From: CAZJDM01 sp964544765 | Lineage (GTDB): Bacteria; Bdellovibrionota_B; Oligoflexia; CAYFLR01 | Assembly: GCA_964544765.1 (NCBI GenBank) | Contig: CAZJDM010000182.1 | Location: 1 to 8,041, forward strand | DNA length: 8,041 nucleotides | Direction: 5' to 3' | In this document: piece after piece, positions 1 through 6,567 of the stretch | Position numbering within the stretch: position 1 is the stretch's first letter | How the letters are laid out: each line of letters begins with the position of its first letter | Notes under the pieces: model-generated | Seen by the model: the letters and a program-made list of their open reading frames with translations, nothing else | Databases searched by the model: none | What the model was told of the DNA's origin: nothing | Made by a program: the position numbers and the translations under genes

Positions 1-659
1 ATATAAACATCCGCACCAAACTTTTGAGCAAAAGCCGCGGCTAAATCACTATCATCTTGACGACCCGAATTATCCCAATAAGAATTAAACAACTTTTGAT
101 TCTCTTCACTTTGAAAATAATCAACCATATCAAAATCACGCTCGGCCAGCATTTCTCCAATAACCGCAATTGACTGCCTAACCTCTTGTATCTTAAATTG
201 TTTGATAACTTCTTTTTCCGGAACCACCACTACCGAAGCTGATACTACTTTTTCTCGCTCTAAAATAAATCCCAGATCTTCTAAAACTCTATTTAAGGCT
301 TGTTGATCAACTGACACTTCCATTTTCACATAAGTATAGTCACTATCGACCCACATCCGCAATGGTTCATTCTTTTTACGAATAAAACGCTGGTATTGTT
401 TATAAAACTGTTTGGCTTGATTTTCAAAAGTTGACCAATCTTTACTAGGTAGCGTCCTTCTGACAACAGCAGCAATAGCTACCATTTGAGCATCAATAAT
501 CGCCATATCCCTACCATCTCCTCTCCCCTCTACTTTAACAACTCGTATATCAGGATGAGATGTGTCGCTAATAATTCCTGTAACTGCGTGAGGAACCTCC
601 GGTACAGTGGTACAACCAGCAACAATAACCAAAACTACTAACCATAATAACTTTCTCAT
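1..659 (-). CDS. Lipoprotein with LPP20/FlgT-like N-terminal region (3' end outside window)
   Basis: This gene is partial: 219 codons are present and it runs off the left edge with no stop. The start is the ATG at 659-657, preceded by a strong AGGAGG six bases upstream. The N-terminus is a short lipoprotein signal, Lys-rich then hydrophobic, ending in the lipobox VAGC with Cys16. The next residue is Thr, not Asp, which in Lol-type sorting would favour the outer membrane. Residues 40-70 (VKVEGRGDGR, then an Ala-rich helix) resemble the conserved start of LPP20/FlgT-type periplasmic domains. Residues 142-147 (SVVVVP), a helix near 160-174 and the segment DLAAAFAQKFGADVY at 205-219 suggest a second alpha/beta domain like those in FlgT or CsgG-type proteins. 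It is the last visible gene of the minus-strand trio, 24 bases after the barrel gene. Being a lipoprotein is well supported. The family resemblance is by eye only, and no flagellar role is shown. Confidence 0.8.
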   Translation of the reverse strand, partial: MRKLLWLVVLVIVAGCTTVPEVPHAVTGIISDTSHPDIRVVKVEGRGDGRDMAIIDAQMVAIAAVVRRTLPSKDWSTFENQAKQFYKQYQRFIRKKNEPLRMWVDSDYTYVKMEVSVDQQALNRVLEDLGFILEREKVVSASVVVVPEKEVIKQFKIQEVRQSIAVIGEMLAERDFDMVDYFQSEENQKLFNSYWDNSGRQDDSDLAAAFAQKFGADVY

Positions 660-683
660 GAATCCCTCCTTTTTGAAATATTT

Positions 684-2327
684 TTACAGATTAAAGGACA
701 CTCCCCCAAAAAAATGTAACCCACTTAACTTAATTTCTACATCTCCATCCAATTTCTTTCCATCACCATTATAAAAATCTGTTTCTTGAAGTTTACCAAT
801 ATCCATATATCCTACTTTCAAATTGATAAAAGCGAACCTCGATAACCACCAATGTATTCCCACATCGCCCATTAATCCAAATTGCCAAGCATCATATTCA
901 TACAAATCTTTATTATCATCTAACCATTCACTATCATGAAAACTCTTTACATCAGGATCAGAATAACTAGACATACTTGATATAAAAAGCCCCCTAAAAA
1001 AAACCGCAAGCCTTCTAAAGTAAATTCTTTTTTTAATTCCTAAACCACCCCAGTAAGTAGTAATTTCACCAGGAACCAGGAGATAGCTAAACTGTAGAAT
1101 GCTTGCCAAATCAGAAACACCGAACCATTTACCCAAATCTCGCTCGTAAGAAAACTGTAACAATGGTACAAATCCATCAACCTCTGATATAGATACATGC
1201 TTAAATGGTATATCAAATCCCAAAAAATACCCCTCATAACGCCTATATTGAGTAAAACCAAAATCCAGGACAAAACTATTAGCGGGAGTATAAACTTCTC
1301 TTAGCAAAAGACCCTCTGTTCCCAATCCCGGCCCTGACAATACCGTAGCATATGAAGGTTCCAACCCTTCTCCTACTGTATTTACCCTCACTATTCCAAT
1401 CTTTTGCTCGTTATCGTCTTTATCAAATTGAATAGTATCCATATATTGATCATTATTAAGACCATCAGATTCATTTAGACCCAAAGTAACACTGCGCAAA
1501 CCTCCTCTGGCAATTGGTGCCTGCAAAGCTAATCGATCATAAGTCCCCAGTTCATCAACAAAACTACGCATACCAAAATTTAGCGCAAGAAAACGCGAAG
1601 GATTACCAAAAAATACATTAATTATGTTCCCAAATTTCCAGCCTTTACCTGATCTACCTTCAAATAATTCATACAATATAATTGGTTCTAATTTCTCATC
1701 AATTTCATAAACCGGTCCCCAAAACTCCGCTGTATATCCATCTGTATCAGTAATAGGATTCCTGAATTTCCTCAGGTCATAACTCAGTTCCATCATAAAA
1801 AAACTTTTTCTCACTAGACTTACTACCCGAGGAGTAATTTTCTTAATTTTGGTCTGCTCATCCACTAAAGCGATTGAATCTTCTACCATGGATTTTTTGG
1901 CTTTATAAAGTTGCCTAAATTTACTAATACATTTTTGATGAGTATCAAACTCCAAAGAATAATAATACCGCCCTTCACTTAAGTACTGATGCAGAGCCAA
2001 AATATACCAATAGTTTAAACTAACGCGCCATCCCGGAACTTTTGAAAATATATGTTCATCATTAAACATCACTCCCAAATTCTTCTTTTCAATTCCTTCT
2101 GCATCTAAAAACTTTTCAATATGTTGATTAATTATCTCAAAACTTGGATCCAGACAAATCATCATATGCATCTTAAAGGTTCTTCGTTGTGATTCTCCTG
2201 CAACAAACCCACCTTCTGCAAAACAAGTAGAAGTTTTTCCTAAGATCATTAATAAAAAATACAAAATTATTAACCAGAACCCGCATCTGGGATAACCTTT
2301 TTTTATTGCTAATATAAATCTTTGCAT
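684..2327 (-). CDS. Exported predicted outer-membrane beta-barrel protein, 547 aa
   Basis: I do not recognise a named family. Residues 1-37 are a long signal peptide: basic residues at 3-14, a hydrophobic core at 17-29, and a likely signal peptidase I site after CFA (Ala37). Residues about 50-185 are mixed and partly helical (for example 132-175, rich in Lys, Glu and Val). From about 195, and clearly from 350 to the end, come alternating hydrophobic/aromatic strands separated by polar loops (350-372, 386-396, 407-418, 424-437, 439-452, 480-509, 530-547), as in outer-membrane barrels. The C-terminus GGVSFNL resembles a terminal barrel strand but ends in Leu rather than the usual Phe. I chose ATG at 2327 because it lies seven bases after AGGAGG; the in-frame TTG three bases upstream would leave only four. 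It sits 69 bases after the large lipoprotein gene and 24 before the next, so the three are probably co-transcribed. It could be a channel, an anchor or a secretion pore. Confidence 0.8.
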   Translation of the reverse strand: MQRFILAIKKGYPRCGFWLIILYFLLMILGKTSTCFAEGGFVAGESQRRTFKMHMMICLDPSFEIINQHIEKFLDAEGIEKKNLGVMFNDEHIFSKVPGWRVSLNYWYILALHQYLSEGRYYYSLEFDTHQKCISKFRQLYKAKKSMVEDSIALVDEQTKIKKITPRVVSLVRKSFFMMELSYDLRKFRNPITDTDGYTAEFWGPVYEIDEKLEPIILYELFEGRSGKGWKFGNIINVFFGNPSRFLALNFGMRSFVDELGTYDRLALQAPIARGGLRSVTLGLNESDGLNNDQYMDTIQFDKDDNEQKIGIVRVNTVGEGLEPSYATVLSGPGLGTEGLLLREVYTPANSFVLDFGFTQYRRYEGYFLGFDIPFKHVSISEVDGFVPLLQFSYERDLGKWFGVSDLASILQFSYLLVPGEITTYWGGLGIKKRIYFRRLAVFFRGLFISSMSSYSDPDVKSFHDSEWLDDNKDLYEYDAWQFGLMGDVGIHWWLSRFAFINLKVGYMDIGKLQETDFYNGDGKKLDGDVEIKLSGLHFFGGVSFNL

Positions 2328-2396
2328 CAAAATACCTCCTCAAGAATCAAAAACCAATACACCCCAATATCTCCACTTCAGATAAGTTCTACAATT

Positions 2397-3962
2397 CTAT
2401 TCTATATTTTGAAAGTAATTGCAATATTTTATTTCAGGTTTTTTATCTTTCATTTTTTGATCAAGTAGATCTAGAAACAATACTATATCATCCTCAAAAT
2501 AAGTCTCACACTGCCATAAATCGCCTTCTAACTCATCCATATATAGGTGTGATCCATCTCTTAATAACAAACCATCATTAAAAGAAACAATTTGTTCTCC
2601 AGCTATAGTTAAAGGTAATTCATTCTTCTTAATACCTTGAGCCAAACTATGATTAGAATGAGCCGTCCTACTAACCTTCAAGTGCCAAGGAACAAAAAAG
2701 TGCCATCCCGATTTAAAATGCAATAAATCAGTAAATTCAACTATCGGCAATGACTTTAAAAGATTTTCACTACCATCTTGAGATTCAAACTCTGCTTCAA
2801 GTTCTACATTTGAGCGACAAACCAATTGTTGTAATCGATAATATTCCCTACAACCATAAGTTGGTACATACTTATCTAAATAGGAAACTAATTCATCAAT
2901 CGTTACCAGCATCGTATGATCAAACTCAAATATCATACCGCTAGGTAATACATATTTTCCTTCCTGATCACTTAAGGCGTACCCTTGCAGAGCTTTTAAC
3001 ATCCCCTCTAATAAACGATCTGATCCGTACCCATCTAATAATTGTTCTTCACTTTCTAGTTTATTCATCCATTCACTATTCAAATTATTTAATGATAAGG
3101 ACAAAATCAGATGATTTGAAGAAGATAAGGTCTCCTCAATAAATAATTGCATATCTGAACTAAAAGGTGCTGCTAATACCGTAATCATTTCATTAGCTGA
3201 TTCCAACAGAGGCTCAAAAAATTCCCTAGCCAACCTCTCCCAAGTTACCTGATAAGCTGGACTACCAATACCTTCTTCAATATTATCATCAGTATTATCA
3301 TCAGTATTATCATGAATATCGATATAAATTCCACTGGATTGAATATCATCCTTATTCTGGGAAAACTTTTTCCACCCTGAGGCCAACATTACAAAAAATA
3401 TCTTGGGTCCATCAATTATTTGACCATCATCAGCGCTAATATTATTATCATTGTTATTACTATTACTATTGCTATTGTTATTACTACTATCATTGCTATT
3501 ACTACTGCTATTACCAGAAAGCAACTGAGCGGTAGTTGTCATAGAATCAATAATTTCATCTCCAACAATTTCCATATCGTCCCAATCATCAACAGCAAAA
3601 ACATCCCCAGCTTCTGCCAGAAAAGTATATATTTTTTCATCAATCGACCTACCCACAATACTATGGATTTGATAACTTTGCTGCATTTCATCAGACAACA
3701 ATATCTCCAGCCAAGATAATTGATCCTGATAAGAATTGTCAAAATCAAACCAATATAAAATTAGATGAGCATTATTATCTTTGGTCAAAGGCACCAATCC
3801 AGTATGATCTCTTTGCCCTCGTAACAACTGTTGCATCTGTTGTTTATCCGATTCGATACTAAATGGACCTTCATTTAATACAAAGCAAGATGTTACAGAA
3901 AAAAGCACCAATATGAAAATTAACAACGACAACATCATCTTCATAATTTGCATAATTTGCAT
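2397..3962 (-). CDS. Large lipoprotein with Ser/Asn-rich linker, possible degenerate VWA-like fold, 521 aa
   Basis: I do not recognise this protein. The signal is strongly hydrophobic (residues 11-22) and ends in the lipobox VTSC with Cys26; the following Phe would allow outer-membrane sorting. The ATG at 3962 follows AAAGGA with six bases between. Residues 65-82 (AHLILYWFDFDNSYQDQL) form a hydrophobic strand ending in an Asp-rich turn. After a low-complexity Ser/Asn/Asp stretch at 151-174 comes another strand, PKIFFVMLASGW, at 186-197. This spacing loosely recalls a von Willebrand A domain whose DxSxS metal site has decayed and whose middle is replaced by a linker. That is a weak inference. 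A short Asp/Asn repeat lies at 219-228. Cys371, Cys382, Cys485 and Cys514 could form two disulfides in the periplasm or at the surface. It is the first gene of the minus-strand trio and is divergent from the CheY-like gene. Coding and lipoprotein status are well supported; function is unknown. Confidence 0.82.
   Translation of the reverse strand: MQIMQIMKMMLSLLIFILVLFSVTSCFVLNEGPFSIESDKQQMQQLLRGQRDHTGLVPLTKDNNAHLILYWFDFDNSYQDQLSWLEILLSDEMQQSYQIHSIVGRSIDEKIYTFLAEAGDVFAVDDWDDMEIVGDEIIDSMTTTAQLLSGNSSSNSNDSSNNNSNSNSNNNDNNISADDGQIIDGPKIFFVMLASGWKKFSQNKDDIQSSGIYIDIHDNTDDNTDDNIEEGIGSPAYQVTWERLAREFFEPLLESANEMITVLAAPFSSDMQLFIEETLSSSNHLILSLSLNNLNSEWMNKLESEEQLLDGYGSDRLLEGMLKALQGYALSDQEGKYVLPSGMIFEFDHTMLVTIDELVSYLDKYVPTYGCREYYRLQQLVCRSNVELEAEFESQDGSENLLKSLPIVEFTDLLHFKSGWHFFVPWHLKVSRTAHSNHSLAQGIKKNELPLTIAGEQIVSFNDGLLLRDGSHLYMDELEGDLWQCETYFEDDIVLFLDLLDQKMKDKKPEIKYCNYFQNIE
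3281..3313 (-). repeat. 12-base tandem repeat, about 2.75 copies
   Basis: The plus-strand unit TATTATCATCAG is repeated at 3281-3292, 3293-3304 and partly 3305-3313. It encodes the repeated Thr-Asp-Asp-Asn at residues 219-228 of the large lipoprotein. Copy-number change would keep the reading frame. Confidence 0.85.
3441..3512 (-). repeat. Trinucleotide-type low-complexity tract coding for Ser/Asn/Asp
   Basis: These 72 bases are an irregular run of AAT, AGT, AAC, AGC and GAT codons on the minus strand, giving 24 Asn/Ser/Asp residues (151-174) of the large lipoprotein. It keeps the frame and probably forms a flexible periplasmic linker. Such tracts can change length in whole codons by slippage. 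Confidence 0.85.
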
Positions 3963-3967
3963 AATTT
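3942..3967 (-). repeat. 9-base tandem repeat over the start codon of the large lipoprotein
   Basis: CATAATTTG is present twice (3942-3950, 3951-3959) followed by an eight-base partial copy (3960-3967). It encodes Met-Gln-Ile-Met-Gln-Ile and supplies three in-frame ATG codons nine bases apart. Only the first is well placed behind AAAGGA. Confidence 0.85.
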
Positions 3968-4003
3968 TTCCTTTGAGGTATTGAAAATAATCTTATCAAA
4001 AGA

Positions 4004-4032
4004 TTGATTGGTTCTACAGAAAAATTTATAAT
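4004..4032 (+). promoter_or_regulatory. Sigma70-type promoter for the CheY-like gene
   Basis: A TTGATT -35 box (4004-4009) is followed by a 17-base spacer and a perfect TATAAT -10 box (4027-4032). Transcription would start near 4039-4040 and give an untranslated leader of about 65 bases before the receiver ATG. The match is good, but the region is AT-rich and the call is by inspection only. Confidence 0.6.
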
Positions 4033-4054
4033 AAAGCAGATAAACTAATCCCAA
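4025..4054 (-). promoter_or_regulatory. Possible divergent promoter for the envelope trio
   Basis: On the minus strand, TTGGGA (4054-4049) and TATAAA (4030-4025) are separated by 18 bases and point towards the large lipoprotein gene, with a leader of roughly 55 bases. The -10 overlaps the plus-strand TATAAT, so the two promoters would compete. The -35 is only four of six to consensus; other -10-like strings nearby are possible. Confidence 0.35.
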
Positions 4055-4104
4055 ATAAGTCGGAATTATAGAAATATCCGGTTATTAACAATGAGAGGAT
4101 ATCA

Positions 4105-4488
4105 ATGTCAAAAAAGAAGCTTTTAATTGTAGACGACTCTCCCTCAATAAGACAATTAGTTAAACTAGCTCTACGTAATGAAGATTTTGATATTTTTGAG
4201 GGTGGAGATGGTAATGAAGCTCTTGAAATGGCCAAGTTGGTACAGGTTGATTTAATTATTACTGATTTACATATGCCCAATAAGAATGGCTTAGAATTTG
4301 CCAGAGAAGTCAGAGCCATCGAATCCTATAAAAACACACCCATATTTATGATGACCACCGAATATGCAAAAACGGTGGCTTTAGAAGGCAAAAAAATTGG
4401 GGTCACGGCCTGGTTAGTTAAACCGGTAAAACCCGAAGCTCTATTGAGCGTAGTTAAAGCAGTATTAAATAAAGAATCTTCATCTTAA
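4105..4488 (+). CDS. Single-domain CheY-like response regulator receiver
   Basis: The 127-residue protein is a complete receiver domain with no output domain. The acidic pocket is Asp10-Asp11, the phospho-acceptor is Asp54 in the TDLHMP motif, the switch Thr is Thr84 or Thr85 after FMM, and the conserved Lys is Lys106 in VKPVKP. Trp103 occupies the region of CheY's switch aromatic (Tyr106 in E. coli). Such proteins take phosphate from a histidine kinase and act by binding a partner, for example the flagellar motor or another signalling protein. The kinase and target are not in this window. The ATG at 4105 is preceded by AGAGGA at a suitable distance, and a TTGATT-17-TATAAT promoter lies about 70 bases upstream. 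It is divergent from the lipoprotein/barrel trio and 34 bases upstream of the exported-protein gene, so it may be co-transcribed with the latter. Receiver identity is very secure. Calling it chemotactic CheY would be a guess. Confidence 0.95.
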   Translation: MSKKKLLIVDDSPSIRQLVKLALRNEDFDIFEGGDGNEALEMAKLVQVDLIITDLHMPNKNGLEFAREVRAIESYKNTPIFMMTTEYAKTVALEGKKIGVTAWLVKPVKPEALLSVVKAVLNKESSS

Positions 4489-4489
4489 A

Positions 4490-4508
4490 TTAGATTCCGT
4501 CTAAAAAG
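4490..4508 (+). repeat. 17-base repeat, copy 1 (direct)
   Basis: AGATTCCGTCTAAAAAG at 4492-4508, with two more shared bases (TT) on its 5' side when compared with copy 3. It starts one base after the receiver's TAA stop and lies just before the Shine-Dalgarno of the exported-protein gene. It matches copy 3 at 16 of 17 positions and copy 2 at 15 of 17. Confidence 0.75.
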
Positions 4509-4522
4509 AAAGGAACCTAACA

Positions 4523-5494
4523 ATGTATACGCTCAAATTATCCTGGTTAATTTTGTTAAGTATACTGATTACTACCCCTTTGAATGCCATTATCATCAAG
4601 CACTATCTGGAAAGGGACACTAAATCTCTCAACAATAATAACCCTACCTTTTGTGATCCCCGTAGAAATGAGCTGCCTCACACCACTAAACAAATTCGAT
4701 CAGTGTGGGTAGATTTTGGCACGATGAAATTAAATACCCAAAAAAAGACCATTTCTTTTAAACCAACCGTTACCGAAACATATTGTACTTACTACGGACA
4801 AACAATGAAAAATCTACTAGATAAATATAAAGAACACATTATAGGAAAAGGGCTACCCAGGGTTTTGCAGGTGGGTCTTTATATAATTAATCAAAACTAT
4901 CGACGTCCATTAGTACTAACTAAAGGCAAACGTAATTTCAGCTACTACATAACTCGTAAATTATTTCTAAAACCGGTTAAACAGATTTTTAAACGTGTCA
5001 CTTTTAACGCTGATACCATCTTAGACAATTTAAGAGAAGGAGACAGCATTTTATTAGCTATTGATTATAATCTTACGATCCCTCATCTACCTAAAGAAAA
5101 TCTCCCCAGTATAAATAAATTAGAAAACCTTCCTTTTAAAGATGCCATAAATAAACAACTCCCCAGAGAACTAGTTCCTCTACCTATAACATACGATAGT
5201 TTAACTTATGTTCATCAAGCTTATTTACCAAATGAAGAAGCTCTCAAAATGGCAAAAAAATATCTGAAACTTAAAACCGGCCATAAAATATCAATATTAA
5301 ATGAAGTAGGGCCACGTTTTACTTTCCGTATTCAAAAACTAGAAAACGGTTATCGTATTTATGATGATCATTGGTATAATCGAGATATTAAACTGGACCC
5401 TTCTATTGCAACCGGCCCAGGAGAAGTACCCAATTACAGTAGAAAGTCAGACTCTGCTAGACGCAAAATAGAGAATGCTGAAGAAACACTGTAG
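4523..5494 (+). CDS. Unrecognised exported protein, 323 aa
   Basis: I recognise no family. The start ATG follows AAAGGA with eight bases between. Residues 1-22 look like a signal peptide: a hydrophobic core at 6-18 and a possible cleavage after LNA (Ala22). The n-region has only one Lys and the -3 residue is Leu, so cleavage is uncertain and an N-terminal anchor is possible. There is no lipobox and no later membrane segment. The mature part is rich in Lys, Arg, Tyr and Asn, with two cysteines (Cys44, Cys88) that could pair. Residues about 157-187 and 257-290 read as alternating strands; the tail after 305 is polar and charged. It follows the receiver gene by 34 bases on the same strand, but its 5' and 3' sides both carry copies of the AGATTCYGYCTAAAAAG repeat, and its TAG stop overlaps the second. 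This hints that the gene may have arrived as a unit. Coding is supported by length, Shine-Dalgarno and signal peptide. Confidence 0.72.
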   Translation: MYTLKLSWLILLSILITTPLNAIIIKHYLERDTKSLNNNNPTFCDPRRNELPHTTKQIRSVWVDFGTMKLNTQKKTISFKPTVTETYCTYYGQTMKNLLDKYKEHIIGKGLPRVLQVGLYIINQNYRRPLVLTKGKRNFSYYITRKLFLKPVKQIFKRVTFNADTILDNLREGDSILLAIDYNLTIPHLPKENLPSINKLENLPFKDAINKQLPRELVPLPITYDSLTYVHQAYLPNEEALKMAKKYLKLKTGHKISILNEVGPRFTFRIQKLENGYRIYDDHWYNRDIKLDPSIATGPGEVPNYSRKSDSARRKIENAEETL

Positions 5495-5509
5495 ATTCTG
5501 CCTAAAAAG
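5493..5509 (+). repeat. 17-base repeat, copy 2 (direct)
   Basis: AGATTCTGCCTAAAAAG. Its first two bases are the last two of the TAG stop of the exported-protein gene. It is in the same orientation as copy 1, so the two copies bracket that gene, 1001 bases apart start to start. It is also the left arm of the inverted repeat in the convergent gap. Confidence 0.8.
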
Positions 5510-5615
5510 CACAATATCTACGTTAGCTTCAAAAAAAAATCCTCGTCTAACCTGCATGTTATGCCTCGTCATTTTTTTCTCTCTGCCTTGATTTTGCACT
5601 TTTTAGACAGAATCT
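5493..5615. repeat. Long imperfect inverted repeat in the convergent gap
   Basis: Arms 5493-5514 and 5594-5615 are complementary at 19 of 22 positions. In the minus-strand transcript the three mismatches (arm positions 9, 18 and 19) all become G-U pairs, giving a 22-bp stem; in the plus-strand transcript they are A-C mismatches. Pairing continues weakly inward. The interior holds an A9 run (5531-5539), a T7 run (5572-5578) and two direct copies of CCTCGTC between them. It lies between two converging genes, where a shared 3'-end structure would be expected. There is no classic GC stem followed by a U-run, so I do not call it an intrinsic terminator. Confidence 0.7.
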
Positions 5616-5617
5616 AA
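5599..5617 (-). repeat. 17-base repeat, copy 3 (inverted)
   Basis: Read on the minus strand, AGATTCTGTCTAAAAAG occupies 5615-5599. It overlaps the purC TAG stop in the same way that copy 2 overlaps its own gene's stop. Extended by two bases it shares TTAGATTC with copy 1, so copies 1 and 3 could be read as terminal inverted repeats around 4490-5617. Confidence 0.8.
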
Positions 5618-6567
5618 AATAGTTGATCAACAACTTTATTTACTTCCTCAGCAATATTTTCTTTGGGTTCGACTGAAAAGCTCTCACCGGTTATCATTTC
5701 ATATGCCTGAATGTATTTTTCAGCTAACAACATTCGTACTTCAGCAGGAATAACCGGCGGTTCACCATCACCTGAAAAACCTCTCTCTAATAACCAATCT
5801 CGAACAATTTCCTTATCCAACATATCGGGATTTTTGCCGGCGTTAAAACAATTATCATAAGTATCTTTGATCCAATATCGAGAAGAATCAAGAGTATGAA
5901 TCTCATCAGCTACTAAAATATTACCTTCTTTATCCAGACCAAATTCATATTTTGTATCAACCAGAATAAGATTGTTTTTGCCAACGTATTCACTGGCAAA
6001 TTTGAAAAGCTTGAGTGCCATTTCTTCCATCTGAATATATTTATCTTCAGGAATAAGCTTTTGCTTTAAGATTTCTTCGCGACTTATCTCTTCGTCATGA
6101 AGTCCCATCTGAGCCTTGGTAGTGGGAGTAATAACCGGTTGCTCTAATTTTTGATTCTTTTTCAATCCCGCAGGAAATCTAATACCAGATACATCCCCGC
6201 CCTTTTCATACTTTCGCCAGGCAGAACCGGTTATATAATTTCTAACAATAACTTCTACCGGTACTATTTCACACTGTTTGCCAACAGCAATATTGGGATA
6301 GGGAGAATCAAGTAAAAAATTAGGAACTAAATCTTTGGTTTTTTCCAACCAAAAAGTAGAGAGCCTGGTCAATACCTCCCCTTTAAAAGGAATAGTGGTC
6401 AGAACTCTATCAAACGCAGATAATCTATCAGATGTGACCATTACGATTTTGTTATCATGAAAAAAATAATCTCGGACCTTACCGTGATTTAATTTAATGG
6501 AGGAATTGGATATATAGTCAATTCCTTTAAAGGTGTGGTTTATTTGTTTTTGTAAAGCTTCTTTCAA
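5614..6567 (-). CDS. purC: Phosphoribosylaminoimidazole-succinocarboxamide (SAICAR) synthase
   Basis: PurC joins CAIR and aspartate with ATP to make SAICAR in de novo purine synthesis, in the cytoplasm. The family signatures are present in order: HGKVRD (28-33, nucleotide-binding region), SDRLSAFDR (46-54), VRNYITGSAWR (108-118), VDTKYEFG (203-210) and DEIHTLDSSRYW (221-232). In the last motif a Leu (226) stands where Pro is usual in the DEIHTPDSSR form. At 317 residues it belongs to the longer class of PurC rather than the roughly 240-residue form of E. coli and Bacillus. The start is TTG at 6567-6565, six bases after AAAGGAG; the next in-frame Met is residue 43, beyond the HGKVRD motif, so a later start would break the enzyme. 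It follows fumC by 30 bases and is probably translated from the same mRNA. Its TAG stop overlaps the inverted copy of the 17-base repeat. Confidence 0.97.
   Translation of the reverse strand: MKEALQKQINHTFKGIDYISNSSIKLNHGKVRDYFFHDNKIVMVTSDRLSAFDRVLTTIPFKGEVLTRLSTFWLEKTKDLVPNFLLDSPYPNIAVGKQCEIVPVEVIVRNYITGSAWRKYEKGGDVSGIRFPAGLKKNQKLEQPVITPTTKAQMGLHDEEISREEILKQKLIPEDKYIQMEEMALKLFKFASEYVGKNNLILVDTKYEFGLDKEGNILVADEIHTLDSSRYWIKDTYDNCFNAGKNPDMLDKEIVRDWLLERGFSGDGEPPVIPAEVRMLLAEKYIQAYEMITGESFSVEPKENIAEEVNKVVDQLF

Noticed and set aside
2350..2395. Small hairpin (TATCT/AGATA) between the large lipoprotein and barrel genes
   Set aside because: A five-base AT-rich stem with no following U-run is too weak to call a terminator or processing site.
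3420..3719. 99-codon open frame on the plus strand rich in Ile and Thr
   Set aside because: It is the antisense shadow of the Ser/Asn tract in the lipoprotein gene, has no ribosome binding site and has a low-complexity translation.
4060..4082. Operator-like inverted repeat CGGA...TCCG in the receiver leader
   Set aside because: Only four bases pair across a 12-base gap and the inner bases do not match.
4026..4319. 97-codon open frame antisense to the receiver start
   Set aside because: It overlaps a certain gene and its promoter, and its translation has no recognisable features.
5531..5578. Bidirectional intrinsic terminator between the A9 and T7 runs
   Set aside because: The sequence between the runs has CCTCGTC twice in the same direction and only four-base inverted matches (for example GCAT/ATGC). 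There is no stable GC stem next to the T-run.
4485..5622. Target-site duplication flanking the putative repeat-bounded cassette
   Set aside because: The flanks (TTAAA on the left, AATAG on the right) do not match as a direct repeat, so a transposition event is not demonstrated.
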